From Pseudoips prasinana (taxonomy: Eukaryota > Arthropoda > Insecta > Lepidoptera > Nolidae), in assembly GCA_951640165.1 (NCBI GenBank), contig OX621260.1:19486001-19550000 (forward strand): 64,000 bases of DNA, in the 5' to 3' direction. Below the pieces are notes generated by a model. That model was not told where the DNA came from, did not search any database, and was given only the letters and a program-made list of their open reading frames with translations. A program made the position numbers and the translations under genes. The stretch's first letter is position 1; each line of letters begins with the position of its first letter. Of this stretch, positions 10,086-20,212 are shown in pieces.

Positions 10086-10360
10086 CTTGTGTGTACTTAT
10101 GTACACGCGTTAGAAGTTATACTTCTTAATATACAACTTGAACATAGTTATCAATTTTCATACCACCTAGAACTAACTTCATGCTGTTAAATTTTTTGGT
10201 GTCGGTGTGCGCGCGCATCGTAAAAATTCACTCTCATACATTTTCATACCACCTAGAACTAACTTCATGCTGTTAAATTTTTTGGTGTCGGTGTGCGCGC
10301 GCATCGTAAAAATTCACTCTCATCATTTTTCTCCATCGCGCCAAAAGAAGTATAACTTCA
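10086..10360 (+). mobile_element. MITE with GAAGTTATACTTC ends, with internal duplication
   Basis: One side has GTGTACTTATGTACACGCG then GAAGTTATACTTCTT; the other has GCGCCAAAAGAAGTATAACTTC. A reverse-oriented copy lies at 40795-41005. This copy alone has an 86-bp tandem duplication (10154-10239 and 10240-10325) containing GTGTCGGTGTGCGCGCGCAT. It splits an ACCGG repeat. Confidence 0.75.
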
Positions 10361-10545
10361 AAAATGTTTACTTGTCAAATGAAAATTATTTTTACTAAAT
10401 TCGGATTCTTTACCATGATACATGCTATTTTTTGTTATAACGGCAACAGAAATACATCATCTGTGAAAAAATTAATTGTCTAACTATCACGATTCACAAG
10501 ATATAGTCTGATGACCAGTGGACTGACAGCGGAGTCTTAGCAATA
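10361..10545 (+). repeat. ACCGG repeat, distal part
   Basis: Continues with TTTACTTGTCAAATGAAAAT, GTTATAACGGCAACAGAAAT and GGAGTCTTAGCAATAGGGTCC, collinear with other copies (for example 11850-12147). Confidence 0.6.
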
Positions 10546-10940
10546 GGGTCCTCCCATGGACACTCGCAACACCAGAGGAGTCGCGGGTGCGTTGCCGGCC
10601 TTTAAGAGTCAGCTAACAAGTGTTGCTGACCCATCCCCCACCCCAATGAGCTCTGGCGACCTAACTCACACTAAGGAACACAACATTAAATTATTAATGT
10701 TATTATTAAGGAATGTCTTCTATAAGGTAGAGGTACTTCCCCAGTCGGGCTGCTCTTTGAGTGAAACACCGCTGTGCCCTACCTCTCTTACAAAAGCTTT
10801 GTATGTAGACCGCATAGACCGCACGAACGGGGACAGCACAAGAACGGCCATTGTGGAAGTCCTTGGGGCTTCCTTTCCTCCTTTCCATCCTTTCCAGCAG
10901 TGGATCTTTCAGCTGATGTGATGATAATGATGAATCGTTA
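10546..10940 (+). repeat. CACCTGATGG-type repeat joined to an RTE-like tail
   Basis: The left part has CATGGACACTCGCAACACC, GCGTTGCCGGCCTTTAAG and ACAAGTGTTGCTGACCC, matching 5127-5400. The right part ends with CAGCAGTGGATCTTTCAGCTG then GATGATAATGATGA, an RTE-style plus-strand 3' end. The 121-aa frame across both is a chance frame over two repeats. Confidence 0.55.
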
Positions 10941-10974
10941 AATTAATATGCACCATGGCTATGGAAAAGCCAGA

Positions 10975-11455
10975 AAGAGTAATAATATCCTGGGAAATTA
11001 TTTACACACGGCCATGTGATTCCAAACTAAGCAGAGCTTGAACTATGGAAACCAGATAACTGATATACTACATATAGTACTTTTCTTTTATACATATTTA
11101 TATAGATAATAACATGCAGACTCAGGAAAAACAGACATGTTCATGTACACAAATGTCTGTCCAGGGGCTCTACCGGCTAAGTCGCCGAACATCGATTTCC
11201 TAAATGGCGTTCAAATAAATAAAGGTTAAAAATGACTTAATCAATCATTAAATTGGCTTCCATGAGCAAATCTGTCGTCATAAATGGTCCAGAATTGATT
11301 GTCAAAGTTGAAGCCGATTTAACGATTGATTAAGTCATTTTTAACCTTTATTTATTTGAACGCCATTTAAGAAATCGATGTTCGGCGACTTAGCCGATGG
11401 AACCCCTGGATGGGAATCGAGCCCACGAGCTACAGCGTGAAAAACAAGCATTTGC
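10975..11455 (-). repeat. SINE-A copy split by a MITE
   Basis: The left part runs AATAATATCCTGGGAAATT to CACAAATGTCTGTCC; the right part resumes TGGATGGGAATCGAGCCC through AACGCCAACAAGCCC. The SINE is collinear when 11161-11409 is removed. Confidence 0.8.
11161..11409. mobile_element. MITE with ~100-bp inverted arms, nested in SINE-A
   Basis: The ends CCAGGGG...CCCCTGG are inverted. Long arms include GGCTAAGTCGCCGAACATCG on the left and its reverse complement on the right, meeting near 11264-11300. It inserted at CCWGG inside the SINE B-box region. No clear multi-base target duplication, so superfamily unassigned. Confidence 0.85.
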
Positions 11456-11674
11456 CAGCAACGCCAACAAGCCCCAGAAGTTGTTTCTAAAACAAATTTA
11501 AAATAACTACTATTATGCTGATAAACGTACTATTACACACCGACTATTTGCACAAGGGATTTGCGCACAAAAACAAAGTTTCTTAATATCACACAACTTT
11601 GTTCGTTTAACACCTGCATACATATCTAATCATTAAAAAATTAGTCATAGACACTCAAATATCACATATATACA

Positions 11675-11713
11675 TAAAAAACCGGCCAAGTGCGAGTCGG
11701 ACTCGCGCACGAT
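11675..11713 (+). repeat. ACCGG repeat, 5' stub
   Basis: Only the first ~38 bases (ACCGGCCAAGTGCGAGTCGG, ACTCGCGCACG) are present before unrelated sequence. Confidence 0.6.
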
Positions 11714-11739
11714 TAATTAAACTACGTTTCATACACTTC

Positions 11740-11845
11740 ATTGCACACCAATCATATGAAATTCTTCATATAGATTTTACGGTTTTAAATTAATGCACAT
11801 GTGGCGGCCATATTGGATAATAGCGAATCCTTCTAAACTGATAAA
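11740..11845. repeat. Direct repeat, first member
   Basis: Contains AAATTCTTCATATAGATTT, TGGCGGCCATATTGGATAA and TCTAAACTGATAAAT, matching 12565-12675. The pair flanks a full ACCGG repeat. Confidence 0.6.
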
Positions 11846-11849
11846 TAAA

Positions 11850-12147
11850 AAAAAACCGGCTAAGTGCGAGTCGGACTCGCACACGAAGGCTTCCGCACCA
11901 TTATCTATAAAAACGAGCAAAAAAATCACGTTTCTTGTATGGGAGCCCCCTTAAATATTTATTTTATTTTGTTTTTAAGTACCTATTTGTTGTTATAGCG
12001 GCAACAGAAATACATCATCTGTGAAAATTTCAACTGTCTCACTATCACGGTTCATGATATGCAGCCTGGTGACAGACGGAGAGACAGACAGACAGCGAAG
12101 TCTTAGTAATAGGGTCCCGTTTTACCCTTTGGGTACGGAACCCTAAA
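11850..12147 (+). repeat. ACCGG repeat, full length
   Basis: Runs from ACCGGCTAAGTGCGAGTCGG to TTTGGGTACGGAACCCTAAA. Subterminal GGxTTCCGxACC and GGTACGGAACCC are inverted. Best short-form reference copy in the window (~300 bp). Confidence 0.75.
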
Positions 12148-12234
12148 ACGACATTCCATAAACACAAATAGCCTACAGCTAATCCATCCAAGTATAAATT
12201 ATGGTAAAAGGAAACTCCTGTTCTTAACGAGCCT

Positions 12235-12303
12235 AAGATTATTTTATTTTATTTATTTATTTAAGGATCGTCAACGTTACATACACTCATGCAGTTATAG
12301 GGC
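12235..12303 (-). repeat. LINE-like 3' end with (TTTA)n tail
   Basis: TTATTTATTTATTTAAGGATC resembles the tails of the LINE ends at 28480 and 34510, suggesting a minus-strand poly(A)-type tail. Weak. Confidence 0.35.
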
Positions 12304-12396
12304 ACGTACATACTTAAAAATAATAGTGCTGCAACACTTAAAGACGAATAGGTCGTCTTTAAGTGTTGCAGCACTATTATTTTTAAGTATGTACGT
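12304..12396. repeat. Perfect fold-back palindrome, 44-bp arms
   Basis: Arms 12304-12347 and 12353-12396 are exact reverse complements around a 5-base loop (ATAGG). No transposon ends are visible at its borders. Confidence 0.95.
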
Positions 12397-12564
12397 ATAA
12401 ATAAAATAAAGAAATATCTTGACCTAACTCAAGACCACCAGAAATTGGCCGTTGAAGCAGCAAGCCATAAATTGGTCACTATTTGTTAAGAGATAGTAAA
12501 TAATATATTTAGAAATGACTACAAATAGCTATGTTTAAAATACTTTTCGTATTTTACACTTCCT
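12397..12564. other. Unassigned short stretch
   Basis: AT-rich sequence between the fold-back and the second direct repeat; nothing recognised. Confidence 0.4.
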
Positions 12565-12675
12565 TACACATGAAAATTGGAAATTCTTTGTATAAACTAC
12601 ACGGTTTTTAATCATTTTATGCACAATGGCGGCCATATTGGATAACAGCGAATTCTTCTAAACTGATGAATGGAT
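12565..12675. repeat. Direct repeat, second member
   Basis: Matches 11740-11845: TGGAAATTCTTTGTATAAAC, ATGGCGGCCATATTGGATAA, TCTAAACTGATGAATGG. Confidence 0.6.
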
Positions 12676-12775
12676 AAAAAGCCGGATGTAGGTGCTAGTA
12701 AATAGGCCATCTCTACAATGAAAATATAAGTATACAATGAAAATTTATATGTATAATTACTAAACGCATGATATA

Positions 12776-13035
12776 TCTATATATAGATACTAATATTATA
12801 AAGAGCTAACGTTTGTGAGTTTGTGAAGTTGTAAGGGGTAATCTTTGGATCTACTGAAGCAATTTTCAAAATTATTTCACCAATAGAAAGCTACGTTATT
12901 GTGGAGTGTCATAGCCTATGATTCATCGTCATAATTTTTATTTATCCTGAACTTTTAATCCCAAGTATTACGCGGGACAAACGGGCAGGGACAAAGATAT
13001 TTATAACGCGGAACGAACTCCGCGGGCACTGCTAG
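12776..13035 (+). mobile_element. Hel copy, variant family
   Basis: Starts TCTATATATAGATACTAATA after A; ends with hairpin GCGGAACGAACTCCGC and GGGCACTGCTAG before T. The 3' end matches the minus-strand fragment at 41517-41575. No coding capacity. Confidence 0.8.
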
Positions 13036-13254
13036 TAAAGTTATATAATCAAATTTAAATATGAATAATATAAATTTTGTTTATATTTCCGTAATGTAAA
13101 TAAATATTAATAGAATTTAGGAGATTTCAAAGTAGTGAAAAACTAGCATGTTTATTGTTCAGAGGCACAGATAATTTGTATTGCATTGAATTTCGAGCAA
13201 ATTGTTGGATTGAGCGCGTCTCTGATTGACTGGTCAACTTGAAACATGGGAGAC
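13036..13254. other. Unassigned short stretch
   Basis: AT-rich; nothing recognised. Confidence 0.4.
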
Positions 13255-13345
13255 CAGTCAATGACCGACCTGTGTACTAGGAACCACCTAACTACGGTCA
13301 CAAACACGCATGCCAAGCGCGGTGACTAAGCAAACCCATCTAAAT
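13255..13345 (+). repeat. Fragment of the 601-860 repeat
   Basis: Shares CCACCTAACTACGGTCAC and GCCAAGCGCGGTGACTAAG with 601-860. Confidence 0.55.
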
Positions 13346-13364
13346 GGCAACATTATAGAAACTT

Positions 13365-13450
13365 TTGGGTATGGTTTCCATAGTACAAGCTCTGCTTAGT
13401 TTGGAATCAGATGGCCGTGTGTAAATAATGTCCCAGGATATTATATGGTG
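13365..13450 (+). repeat. SINE-A, 3' part
   Basis: TTTCCATAGTACAAGCTCTG, TTTGGAATCAGATGGCCG and ATGTCCCAGGATATTAT are the SINE-A tail without its head. Confidence 0.7.
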
Positions 13451-13454
13451 TCCA

Positions 13455-14040
13455 CATGATTTTGGTACTGGACATACGATTAAAATCTGAGATGTTCTTG
13501 GAATTACGAAACTCATTAGGTGACACTGCGGCTAAATGCAAATTTAAAAATATACAAATCACATATTTCATGTAAAGTTACAAAAATTACCCTTAATTAA
13601 TTCCTTTATATGTTATGTCTGTTAAATTTACTTGATCTACTTTTTATGGTCCACTTAAGTTTATTTATAGTTGTCTCTATAAATTTATTCAAATTTATTT
13701 TTGCTAAACATGAAGTAACTATGTGAAGTAAATTAACTACTTTATTAACAAAGGATTTAATTAATTAGACTGTTTATATTTTGATCTATGATACGACGTC
13801 TCTTGAAGTAAATTTTTTACGATTTTGCAAGTAACATTTACCAAACCGTGAACCTGCGACATAAAAAGTGTGTTTCGTTTGTAGCTTTACAAGAGACACC
13901 CTGGATTAATAAAGTATGCAAATTTGATTCCCGCTAAAGATTATATTTACATTTTATATATTTTGATTTTTTATAAATCTAGCACAGTTGTTTATTTCGA
14001 GATTAGCAAGAATCCTATATAAGACATTTTTCGCTAAGAA
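13455..14040. other. AT-rich stretch with an old duplication
   Basis: The segment near 13735-13770 (TTATTAACAAAGGATTT) resembles 14805-14845, suggesting a degraded dispersed repeat around the 14041-14632 elements. No gene seen. Confidence 0.4.
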
Positions 14041-14160
14041 GCTTTTTGACATGGCCTCGCCGCTTCATGGCGCCGGTTCGAGTCCCGCGCTGGACATCTA
14101 TTTGTGTGACCCATAACTAGTTGTTCTGAGTCTGGATATAATTTGTGTGTCCTATTATAT
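14041..14160 (+). repeat. SINE-A head, degraded
   Basis: GGTTCGAGTCCCGCGCTGGAC, ATTTGTGTG and TCTGAGTCTGGATATAATT are recognisable; the A-box area is altered. Confidence 0.5.
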
Positions 14161-14367
14161 ACTTGTAAAGTACCCCACGATACAGGGATTAGATTCCCCA
14201 ATGCGGGCGTAGTCATTTACCAAAAAAATAAATATATAATAGTATGGCGCACAAGTGGTATAGGGTCTAAATACACTCTGCCAGTTACATCTTCTACCGT
14301 GCGCATATCGCGTACTCAACGGAAAAATGGCACCTATCGACATCTGTTGTTGGTGAATGTGAAGCGC

Positions 14368-14621
14368 TCATTGCTAGATCCTCTCATCGGTCCGTAAGCG
14401 ATCGGCAAGGTTAAGCAACTACTCTCGCGCTAAGTCCAAAGATAGGTGACAACCAAAGTGGTTTATTTTCTGAGCGTCTCCGGGCTACAGAGGGCAAGTT
14501 AAGCTGTCGGTCCTGGTTGTAGTCATCAGACAACAGTCGTTAAGTCACGTCAGAGGCCTACTGGGCGGCTTGAACAACTCTGACACGAGGGTAACCACTG
14601 CCCATACGATAAGTAACTAAG
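14368..14621 (+). repeat. SINE-5S copy, full length
   Basis: Starts TCATTGCTAGATCC, carries AAGGTTAAGCAACTAC and GATAGGTGACAACC (5S internal promoter region, decayed), then GTCGGTCCTGGTTGTAGTCA and ends CGATAAGTAACTAAG. About 254 bp, same structure as 45349-45598. Confidence 0.75.
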
Positions 14622-14895
14622 TTGGTGACTGTACTTAAAATTACAAGTTTTGTTGCAACAAGCTACTTTTGTTGTATTCTTTTAAATGAAGATTTAGCAA
14701 TTAAACGCAATCTAGTTTTATGGCCTGTCTACGATTAATTGTCTGTTATTTTGTAAATTAATAGTTTTTTTTTGCAAACATGTAGGTATTAACATAATGA
14801 AGTTACTAGCAATTGACTACTTAATTAACAAAGGATTTCATTAATCATATTCATACTAATGTCATAATTCCAAAAGTTTATTCAAATACTATACC
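14622..14895. other. Unassigned AT-rich stretch
   Basis: Contains the second member of the duplication noted at 13455-14040; no gene. Confidence 0.4.
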
Positions 14896-14901
14896 AATTA
14901 A

Positions 14902-15295
14902 CAGGCTGGTTGGCGTGGTTGGTAAATGCTTGCCTTTCACGCCGCGGTTCATGGGTTCGATTCACAACCTGGACAGATATTTGTGTGCATCAACATGTCT
15001 GTTTTTCCGGAGTCTGTGTGTAATTATCTATAGAAGTATGTATTTACAAAATAAATATAGTATATCAGTTATCTGGATTGCGTAGTACAGACGCCAGCAC
15101 ATCCAACTACCCCAATCTGTCAAATTTCTTTTATAGATTTTTAACTTTATCACTTAAGCATAAGGCTCACTTCCAATTCGGGAAATTTGACAGATTGAGG
15201 TAGCTTGATATACGGGTGTCAGTACAAGCTCTGCTTAGTTTGGGATCAGAGGGCCGTGTGTAAATAATGGCCCAGGATATTATTATTATTTTTAT
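14902..15295 (+). repeat. SINE-A copy split by MITE-TA
   Basis: Head TTGGCGTGGTTGGTAAATGC and GGGTTCGATTCACAACC; tail CCCAGGATATTATTATTATT. The body is cut at TAGTA by MITE-TA copy 2 and is collinear without it. Confidence 0.85.
15088..15222. mobile_element. MITE-TA copy 2, nested in SINE-A
   Basis: CAGACGCCAGCACATCCAAC at the left; decayed right end GGGTGTCAG; TA on both sides (15086-15087, 15223-15224). The host SINE site is TAGTACAAGC, proving the TA duplication. Confidence 0.9.
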
Positions 15296-15324
15296 CAATT
15301 TATAGTCATTAAGAATGAAGGTAG

Positions 15325-15505
15325 ATTTTCATCATCATTGAAGCAGCCGAAAGACTTAAATGCTGGAGTGAGGCCTTCCCAAAGATCTTCAAAATTGTCG
15401 CTCTTGAATTACCCGCAAGCAGCGACTTTCAGCGACCCTCACAAGATCCTCGGTCCTTCTTATAGGGGGCCTGCCCACGCTGCGTCTTTCGGTAGTCTTA
15501 CCAGG
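15325..15505 (-). pseudogene. RTE-type LINE C-terminus, degraded
   Basis: The minus strand retains RRSVGRPP, EDLVRVAESR and SLGEAF, the GRPPTRWTDD...W-x-SLGEAYVQQWT-type end of RTE-clade ORF2. It ends at ATCATCATTG (the (GAT)n tail). Missense changes and a stop are present. Confidence 0.6.
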
Positions 15506-15534
15506 TATATTTTATTATAATAATAATATGATTT

Positions 15535-15857
15535 ATTCTAGGGAAACAATATCAATAATAATCAGACACTTCAGACAGTTAAAGCGATTCCCCGGGACAT
15601 GCCTGAGCTTCACTGCTCAGTGTCATTTCATTGTGTGCCACTGTTGATACTGGCTTAAAGGAGTTGCAGTGGTGGGTAAGAGGGAGGGACTAGTCCCAAA
15701 AATTAAAAAAAAATCAGACACTTCATCTGTGATTATGTACAAAGTAGCTTCTGCCCCTTCGCATGATCGTCGAAATCAGACATCGAAGAGGTTAAAATGA
15801 ATAATTAAAAATCTTATGATGTTTAACATTTGTTTTATCATTTTAGAGATTGAATAT
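15535..15857. other. Unassigned, probably repeat-derived
   Basis: GC-richer patch (CATGCCTGAGCTTCACTGC, GTTGCAGTGGTGGGTAAG) without a clean frame. It feels like an old LINE 3' region, but I cannot show that from this window alone. Confidence 0.3.
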
Positions 15858-16436
15858 TAAAAACCGGCAAAGTGCGAGTCGGACTCGCACATGAAGGGTT
15901 CCATAGCAGCAAGTATTTCAGTTGATTAAATGAATGCAAATTGCGGTTAATAAAGTATTAAAAAAAACTACTTGCTAGATCTCGTTCAAACCAATTTTCG
16001 TTGTTAGTTTACGTGGTAATGTACATCATATATTTTTTTAGTTTTATCATTCTCTTATTGTAGAAGTTAGGGGGGGGGGGGCACCCATTTTACCACTTTG
16101 TCTCTCGCGCAAACTATTCAGTTTAGAAAAAAATGATATTAGGAACCTCAATATCATTTTTGAAGACCTATCCACAGATACCCCACATGTATGGGTACGA
16201 TGTAAAAAAAGTTTTTGAGTTTCAGTTCTATGTATGGCGACCCCCAAAATAATTGTTCTTTTTCTATTTTAGTGTAAAAATATTAATGCGGTTCACAGAA
16301 TACATCTACTTACCAAGTTTCAGTAGTACAGCTCTTATAGTTTCAGAATAAAAGTGGCTGTGACATACGGACGGACAGACAGACATGACGAATCTATAAG
16401 GGTTCCGTTTTTTGCCATTTGGCTACGGAACCCTAA
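15858..16436 (+). repeat. ACCGG repeat, long form
   Basis: Begins ACCGGCAAAGTGCGAGTCGG, contains ACTACTTGCTAGATCTCG and CAGACATGACGAATCTATAA, ends GGCTACGGAACCCTAAA. The same long form is at 46693-47262 and, reversed and truncated, at 38868-39340. A run of 12 G lies at 16070-16081. Confidence 0.75.
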
Positions 16437-17003
16437 AAACAATGAAACACGTGTTTAATTATGTCTTTCAATGAATACAAATGCCTAGGTTAAAGTTGAT
16501 TAGATCAAGAAGAAACGTTGTATGATATAAACTTTACAATCCCTTTTCAACTCTTTAGTGGCTGAATTTACAAAAGACTTTTTAGAGCACACTTACGCCA
16601 TTTAAGTAATATTTGTGAATCATGTCAATCATCATCAATCATAAACCTATTCTTAGACAATAGTATTAATAATATACAAATGAATATAAAATATAATAAA
16701 ATAGAATCATAAATAAAAAATGGATAACTAAATGAATACTTCACTTAAAAATAGTATGTAGGTAATAATATTAATAATATCCTAATGTAGTAATATATGT
16801 ATATAAAAAATAAGAAGAATAATAAATAGATAATATATTTGTAATTAATTAACAATGTATGTCTAAATAAAGCCCTCTTCCTCTCTTCTACATTTGCTGT
16901 GCCCGACAGGGTCCATACCATATATAATTGTAACACCTACATAAACATTCTAGAATGCAAATAAAACATTGAGTATTGAGTATTCAACTGTGCGTTGATC
17001 GAT
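16437..17003. other. AT-rich stretch with a LINE-like 3' end
   Basis: Near 16890-16985, GCCCGACAGGGTCCATACC followed by AATAAAACATTGAGTATTGA looks like a LINE 3' UTR with polyadenylation signal and tail. The remainder is featureless. Confidence 0.4.
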
Positions 17004-17215
17004 CAATATAACAGCTGAAAGAAATCCACTGCTGGACAAAAGCCTCGAAGAATCATCGTGAGGCCATAAGCCATAATTGGCACGCTTGGCAGACGGGAGT
17101 ATTCAGAAAGAAGCTGCTGCCCGCTCTCTGGTAGATATTCCCTCGGGTTGACTTCTACGCCCTGTGCCTACTATATTCTGATTTTCGCTGCCGTCACCAC
17201 ACGGCGAGATTGATC
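17004..17215 (-). repeat. RTE-tailed repeat
   Basis: CAGCTGAAAGAAATCCACTG, CTGGACAAAAGCC, GCTTGGCAGACGGG, TACGCCCT and CCGTCACCACACGGC occur in the order seen at 6525-7140 and 60738-60955. Confidence 0.7.
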
Positions 17216-17249
17216 GATCAGTCAGTTTTTACTTTTATATATATAGATA

Positions 17250-17453
17250 CTAGCTGTGCCCCGCGGTTTTACCCGCGTTAAACTTTATAAAATATGGCCT
17301 ATGTGTTATCCTAACTATAAAAATTAGCCTATGTTCTTTCTCAGGGTCTAGACCATCTGTATACAAAATTTCATTCAAATCCGTTCAGTAGTTTTGGCGT
17401 GAAAGAGTAACAGACAGACAGAGTTACTTTCGCATTTATAATATTAGTTAGGA
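17250..17453 (-). mobile_element. Hel copy
   Basis: On the minus strand it starts TCCTAACTAATATTATAAAT and ends with hairpin CGCGGGTAAAACCGCG then GGGCACAGCTAG. About 204 bp, apparently complete. Confidence 0.85.
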
Positions 17454-17789
17454 TAAGTGCAGATAATAAATGAGTCAGTGAACGATATTCTGTAAAAGTC
17501 TCCTACCATGTCGGCTAGTATTATGAATCAGAAGGCCGAAGTGCGCATAAAGACTGCAATGATATTTTCATTGAACGGTACCTACTCTATGGTTCATAGT
17601 CGACCTTCTATTGAAGCGAATACAATTATTCGAATCTCCATTTAATATTATAAAATACTTATGCAATCATCATAATTATACGCGTTGAGATGTAGTGTTA
17701 ATTCCGTTAAAAAAAACGATGTATATGTTTAAAATGTAAGTCCTTGTCTATGTGTATTCTGATGGACATCGTAACTCCTAAACGGATGA
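17454..17789. other. Unassigned AT-rich stretch
   Basis: Nothing recognised. Confidence 0.4.
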
Positions 17790-17905
17790 GCGATTTAAAC
17801 TATTAATATCCTGGGACATCCTGGGACATTATTCACACACGGTAACCAGAACTGATATATTACTTTTCTTTTGTAAATACATACTTATGTTTATAGATAA
17901 TTTTA
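17790..17905 (-). repeat. SINE-A, partial and internally deleted
   Basis: AATATCCTGGGACATCCTGGGACATT shows a duplicated tail start (10-bp direct duplication), then CACACGGTAACCAG and CATACTTATGTTTATAGATAA. The head is missing. Confidence 0.6.
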
Positions 17906-17920
17906 GGAGAATGTGTACCT

Positions 17921-18154
17921 CTAGCGGCTTAGATCGCAAATGGTAGATTTTTTCCTACTTACTTGACACTTATCGTCATATTTTGGACAATTTACACAAT
18001 ATCTTTATAAATTTTAGCCAATGTGTTATTCTGTTGTATAAGCTATATTATTGTCAAGTTTCATTAAAATCCATTCAGTAATTTTTACGTGAAAGAGTAA
18101 CAAACATCCATCCATCCATACATACAAACTTTCGTGTGTATAATATAAGTAGGA
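17921..18154 (-). mobile_element. Hel copy, family with CCGCTAG end
   Basis: Minus strand starts TCCTACTTATATTATACACA and ends near GCCGCTAGAGG. Shares GACACTTATCGTCATATTTTG with 38440-38689 and, in the other orientation, with 31093-31574. Confidence 0.7.
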
Positions 18155-18180
18155 TAATGCACGATTAATAAATAAATTAT

Positions 18181-18430
18181 GACGGTCCCCGTAGCCTAGT
18201 TGGTAGTGCTCCTGCCTGCGAAGCTGGTGGTCCTGGGTTCGAATCCCGGTAAGTGCAAATATTTGTGTGATGAGCACAAATATTTGTTTCCGAGTCATGG
18301 ATGTTTTCTATGTATTTAAGTATTTATCTATCTATATAAGTATGTATATCGTTGCCTGGTACCCATAGTACAAGCTTTGCTTAGTTTGGGGCTAGGAAGA
18401 TCTGTGTGACATTGTTCCTAGATATTATTA
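18181..18430 (+). repeat. SINE-C copy, full length
   Basis: tRNA-like head with GTAGCCTAGTTGGTAGTGC (A box) and GGGTTCGAATCCCGG (B box), body to CCTAGATATTATTATT. The head resembles a tRNA over ~75 bases, but the long tail and other copies (28783-28998, 33072-33275) make it a SINE. Confidence 0.8.
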
Positions 18431-19240
18431 TTATTTTTTTTTTATTTATTTATACATTATATGGTATGGTATGTACTATAATTACCAGCACCTTCCAATT
18501 TAATTACTTAATGTATTATACACAAAAATTAAATTAATTAGGTTAAATGTCTCGCATTATTTACATGAATGGGAGCTTGAGTGTGTGTGGATAGGTAAGT
18601 GCGGGTGTAATGAATGTATGTGTGCAAGTGTGTGTAAGTGTTGTAATAAAATTAAACTGTAAAATTATTATATTAATTAGAGGGATGAAAAAATGCTTCT
18701 ATTCCGTCATAATTAAGTTTTTTAAGACTAATTGATATCGTTAGTTTCAAGTTATACTTACTTATGGTTAGTATTATACAGATTCTGCGTTAAAATTTTT
18801 TTTTGGTTCGACCCAGGCGTCATTCATCATCAGTGGTTGAGCTAGACTAACGAGGCAGACAACGGCTTTTAAAATAGATAACATCACTCATGAGTGACCG
18901 AAACATCACTCCTTTCTCAATGTCGACAGCTAAACGAAAATCGGTGAACTGCAGCGGAAAGAACAAGTTACAATGGAGCAAGTCTTAAAACTGCATTCAT
19001 TCGAACAGCTGACTCATTGCAATCGAGGCTCTTGCAAAATATCCTCTCCACACAACAAGCTTAGCCTTTAGCTAAAAATAAGTTAATGCGTGCATTAATT
19101 CGAATGAATTATAGCGCCTTGTGTTAATATCGTTGTGTTATTGGTTTTTATTGGCTGTTAGAGTAGGATAGATATTATAAGAATATTGATATATTCTTTA
19201 TATATTTTCAACACGATCTTTCGTATATCACAACTGTGAT
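18431..19240. other. Unassigned stretch
   Basis: AT-rich, with a TG-rich patch near 18580-18640. No gene or family recognised. Confidence 0.4.
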
Positions 19241-19244
19241 CAAT

Positions 19245-19490
19245 TTGGGTAAAGTAATGTCCTCCTGCTACGGCCTTTGCGGCCAGTCTCAATGAAGACT
19301 AGCCGATTGCTCGGGACATATAGTTTACAAGTGTGTGCCCAAACTCTTATGATCGAATGGGACGACGACATGACCGGAAAAAGGTCATGTACAGTTGAGG
19401 TGGCTTTACGTTCTTTCCGAGGCATAGGGGTAAACTCCAATTACCAGACTTCGTACTGTTACTGAGAAATTAGTAGACAAACTAGGCAAA
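19245..19490 (-). repeat. SINE-B, 3' part
   Basis: AATGTCCTCCTGCTACGGCC, ATGACCGGAAAAAGGTC and CCGAGGCATAGGGGTAA match the SINE-B body in reverse orientation. The tRNA-like head is missing. Confidence 0.65.
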
Positions 19491-19510
19491 GGCTGTTCTA
19501 TGGGAACCAA

Positions 19511-19849
19511 TCTATACATATAATAAAATCGTAGGAAAGTCAAGACTGTACATTGAATATTTTTTTTAAAGGATACTTGGGGCGTGATCTACAATCGATA
19601 TCGAAGCCAAAAATATAGTTTATAGAATTTTTGTCTGTGTGTCTGTTTGTCTGTATGAATGTCCGGGCTAAATTCAAAAAGTACTGCATGGATTTACTTC
19701 AAATTTGCATGAATATTACTAAGAGGTTGGGTCAACATATAGGCTACATATTATCACGCTGTCACCTACGTGGCAGGAGCTGTGATAATTTATAGTGTTT
19801 ATTTGATATAGTGATAATTTATTTTTGTAAAATCGCGGGGCACAGCTAG
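19511..19849 (+). mobile_element. Hel copy, ~340 bp family
   Basis: Starts TCTATACATATAATAAAATC after A, has GGATACTTGGGGCGTGATC, ends GCGGGGCACAGCTAG before T. Family also at 7163, 45212-45779 and 63210-63522. Confidence 0.85.
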
Positions 19850-19879
19850 TTATTACAATTTTTTAAGGAAATTGTTTAC

Positions 19880-20105
19880 TAACATAATATGGACTTTGTC
19901 TGAATTATAATATATTATTATTATTACTATTATTATAATTCAATGAGACGGCTAGTAACACGACCGGAAAGAGGTCAAGTAATGAAGACGCGGCTTTGCG
20001 TGCTTTTCGAGGCATAGGGGTTAACTTCAATTCCTAGACTTCGGGCTGATATTGAGAAATTTGAAGCTAAACTAAGCAGAGCCGGTTCTATGGGAACCAA
20101 GAACT
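19880..20105 (-). repeat. SINE-B, body fragment
   Basis: GGCTAGTAACACGACCGGAAAG, TTCGAGGCATAGGGGTTAAC and AGACTTCGGGCTGATATTG are SINE-B body blocks, preceded by an (ATT)n run. Confidence 0.6.
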
Positions 20106-20212
20106 GATAAAAACATTTATATGAGCACGGGCAGCAGCTTTATCTGAGAACTATGACCATCATACTACGATCACCAACCCGTCTGACAAGCCTGGCGATT
20201 ATGGCAAACCGT
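20106..20212 (+). repeat. RTE-tailed repeat, internal fragment
   Basis: GGGCAGCAGCTTTATCTGAG, AACTATGACCATC and CACCAACCCGTCTGACAAGC match 24026-24235. Confidence 0.65.

Noticed and set aside
16070..16081. Run of 12 G as a G-quadruplex or regulatory site
   Set aside because: It is a single homopolymer in the long ACCGG repeat; the sibling at ~46919 has an interrupted run. It is more likely slippage.
18181..18260. tRNA gene (A and B boxes with good spacing)
   Set aside because: It continues into a 170-bp SINE body with an (ATT)n end, and the same head occurs in other copies. The same reasoning applies to the SINE-A, SINE-B and SINE-D heads.
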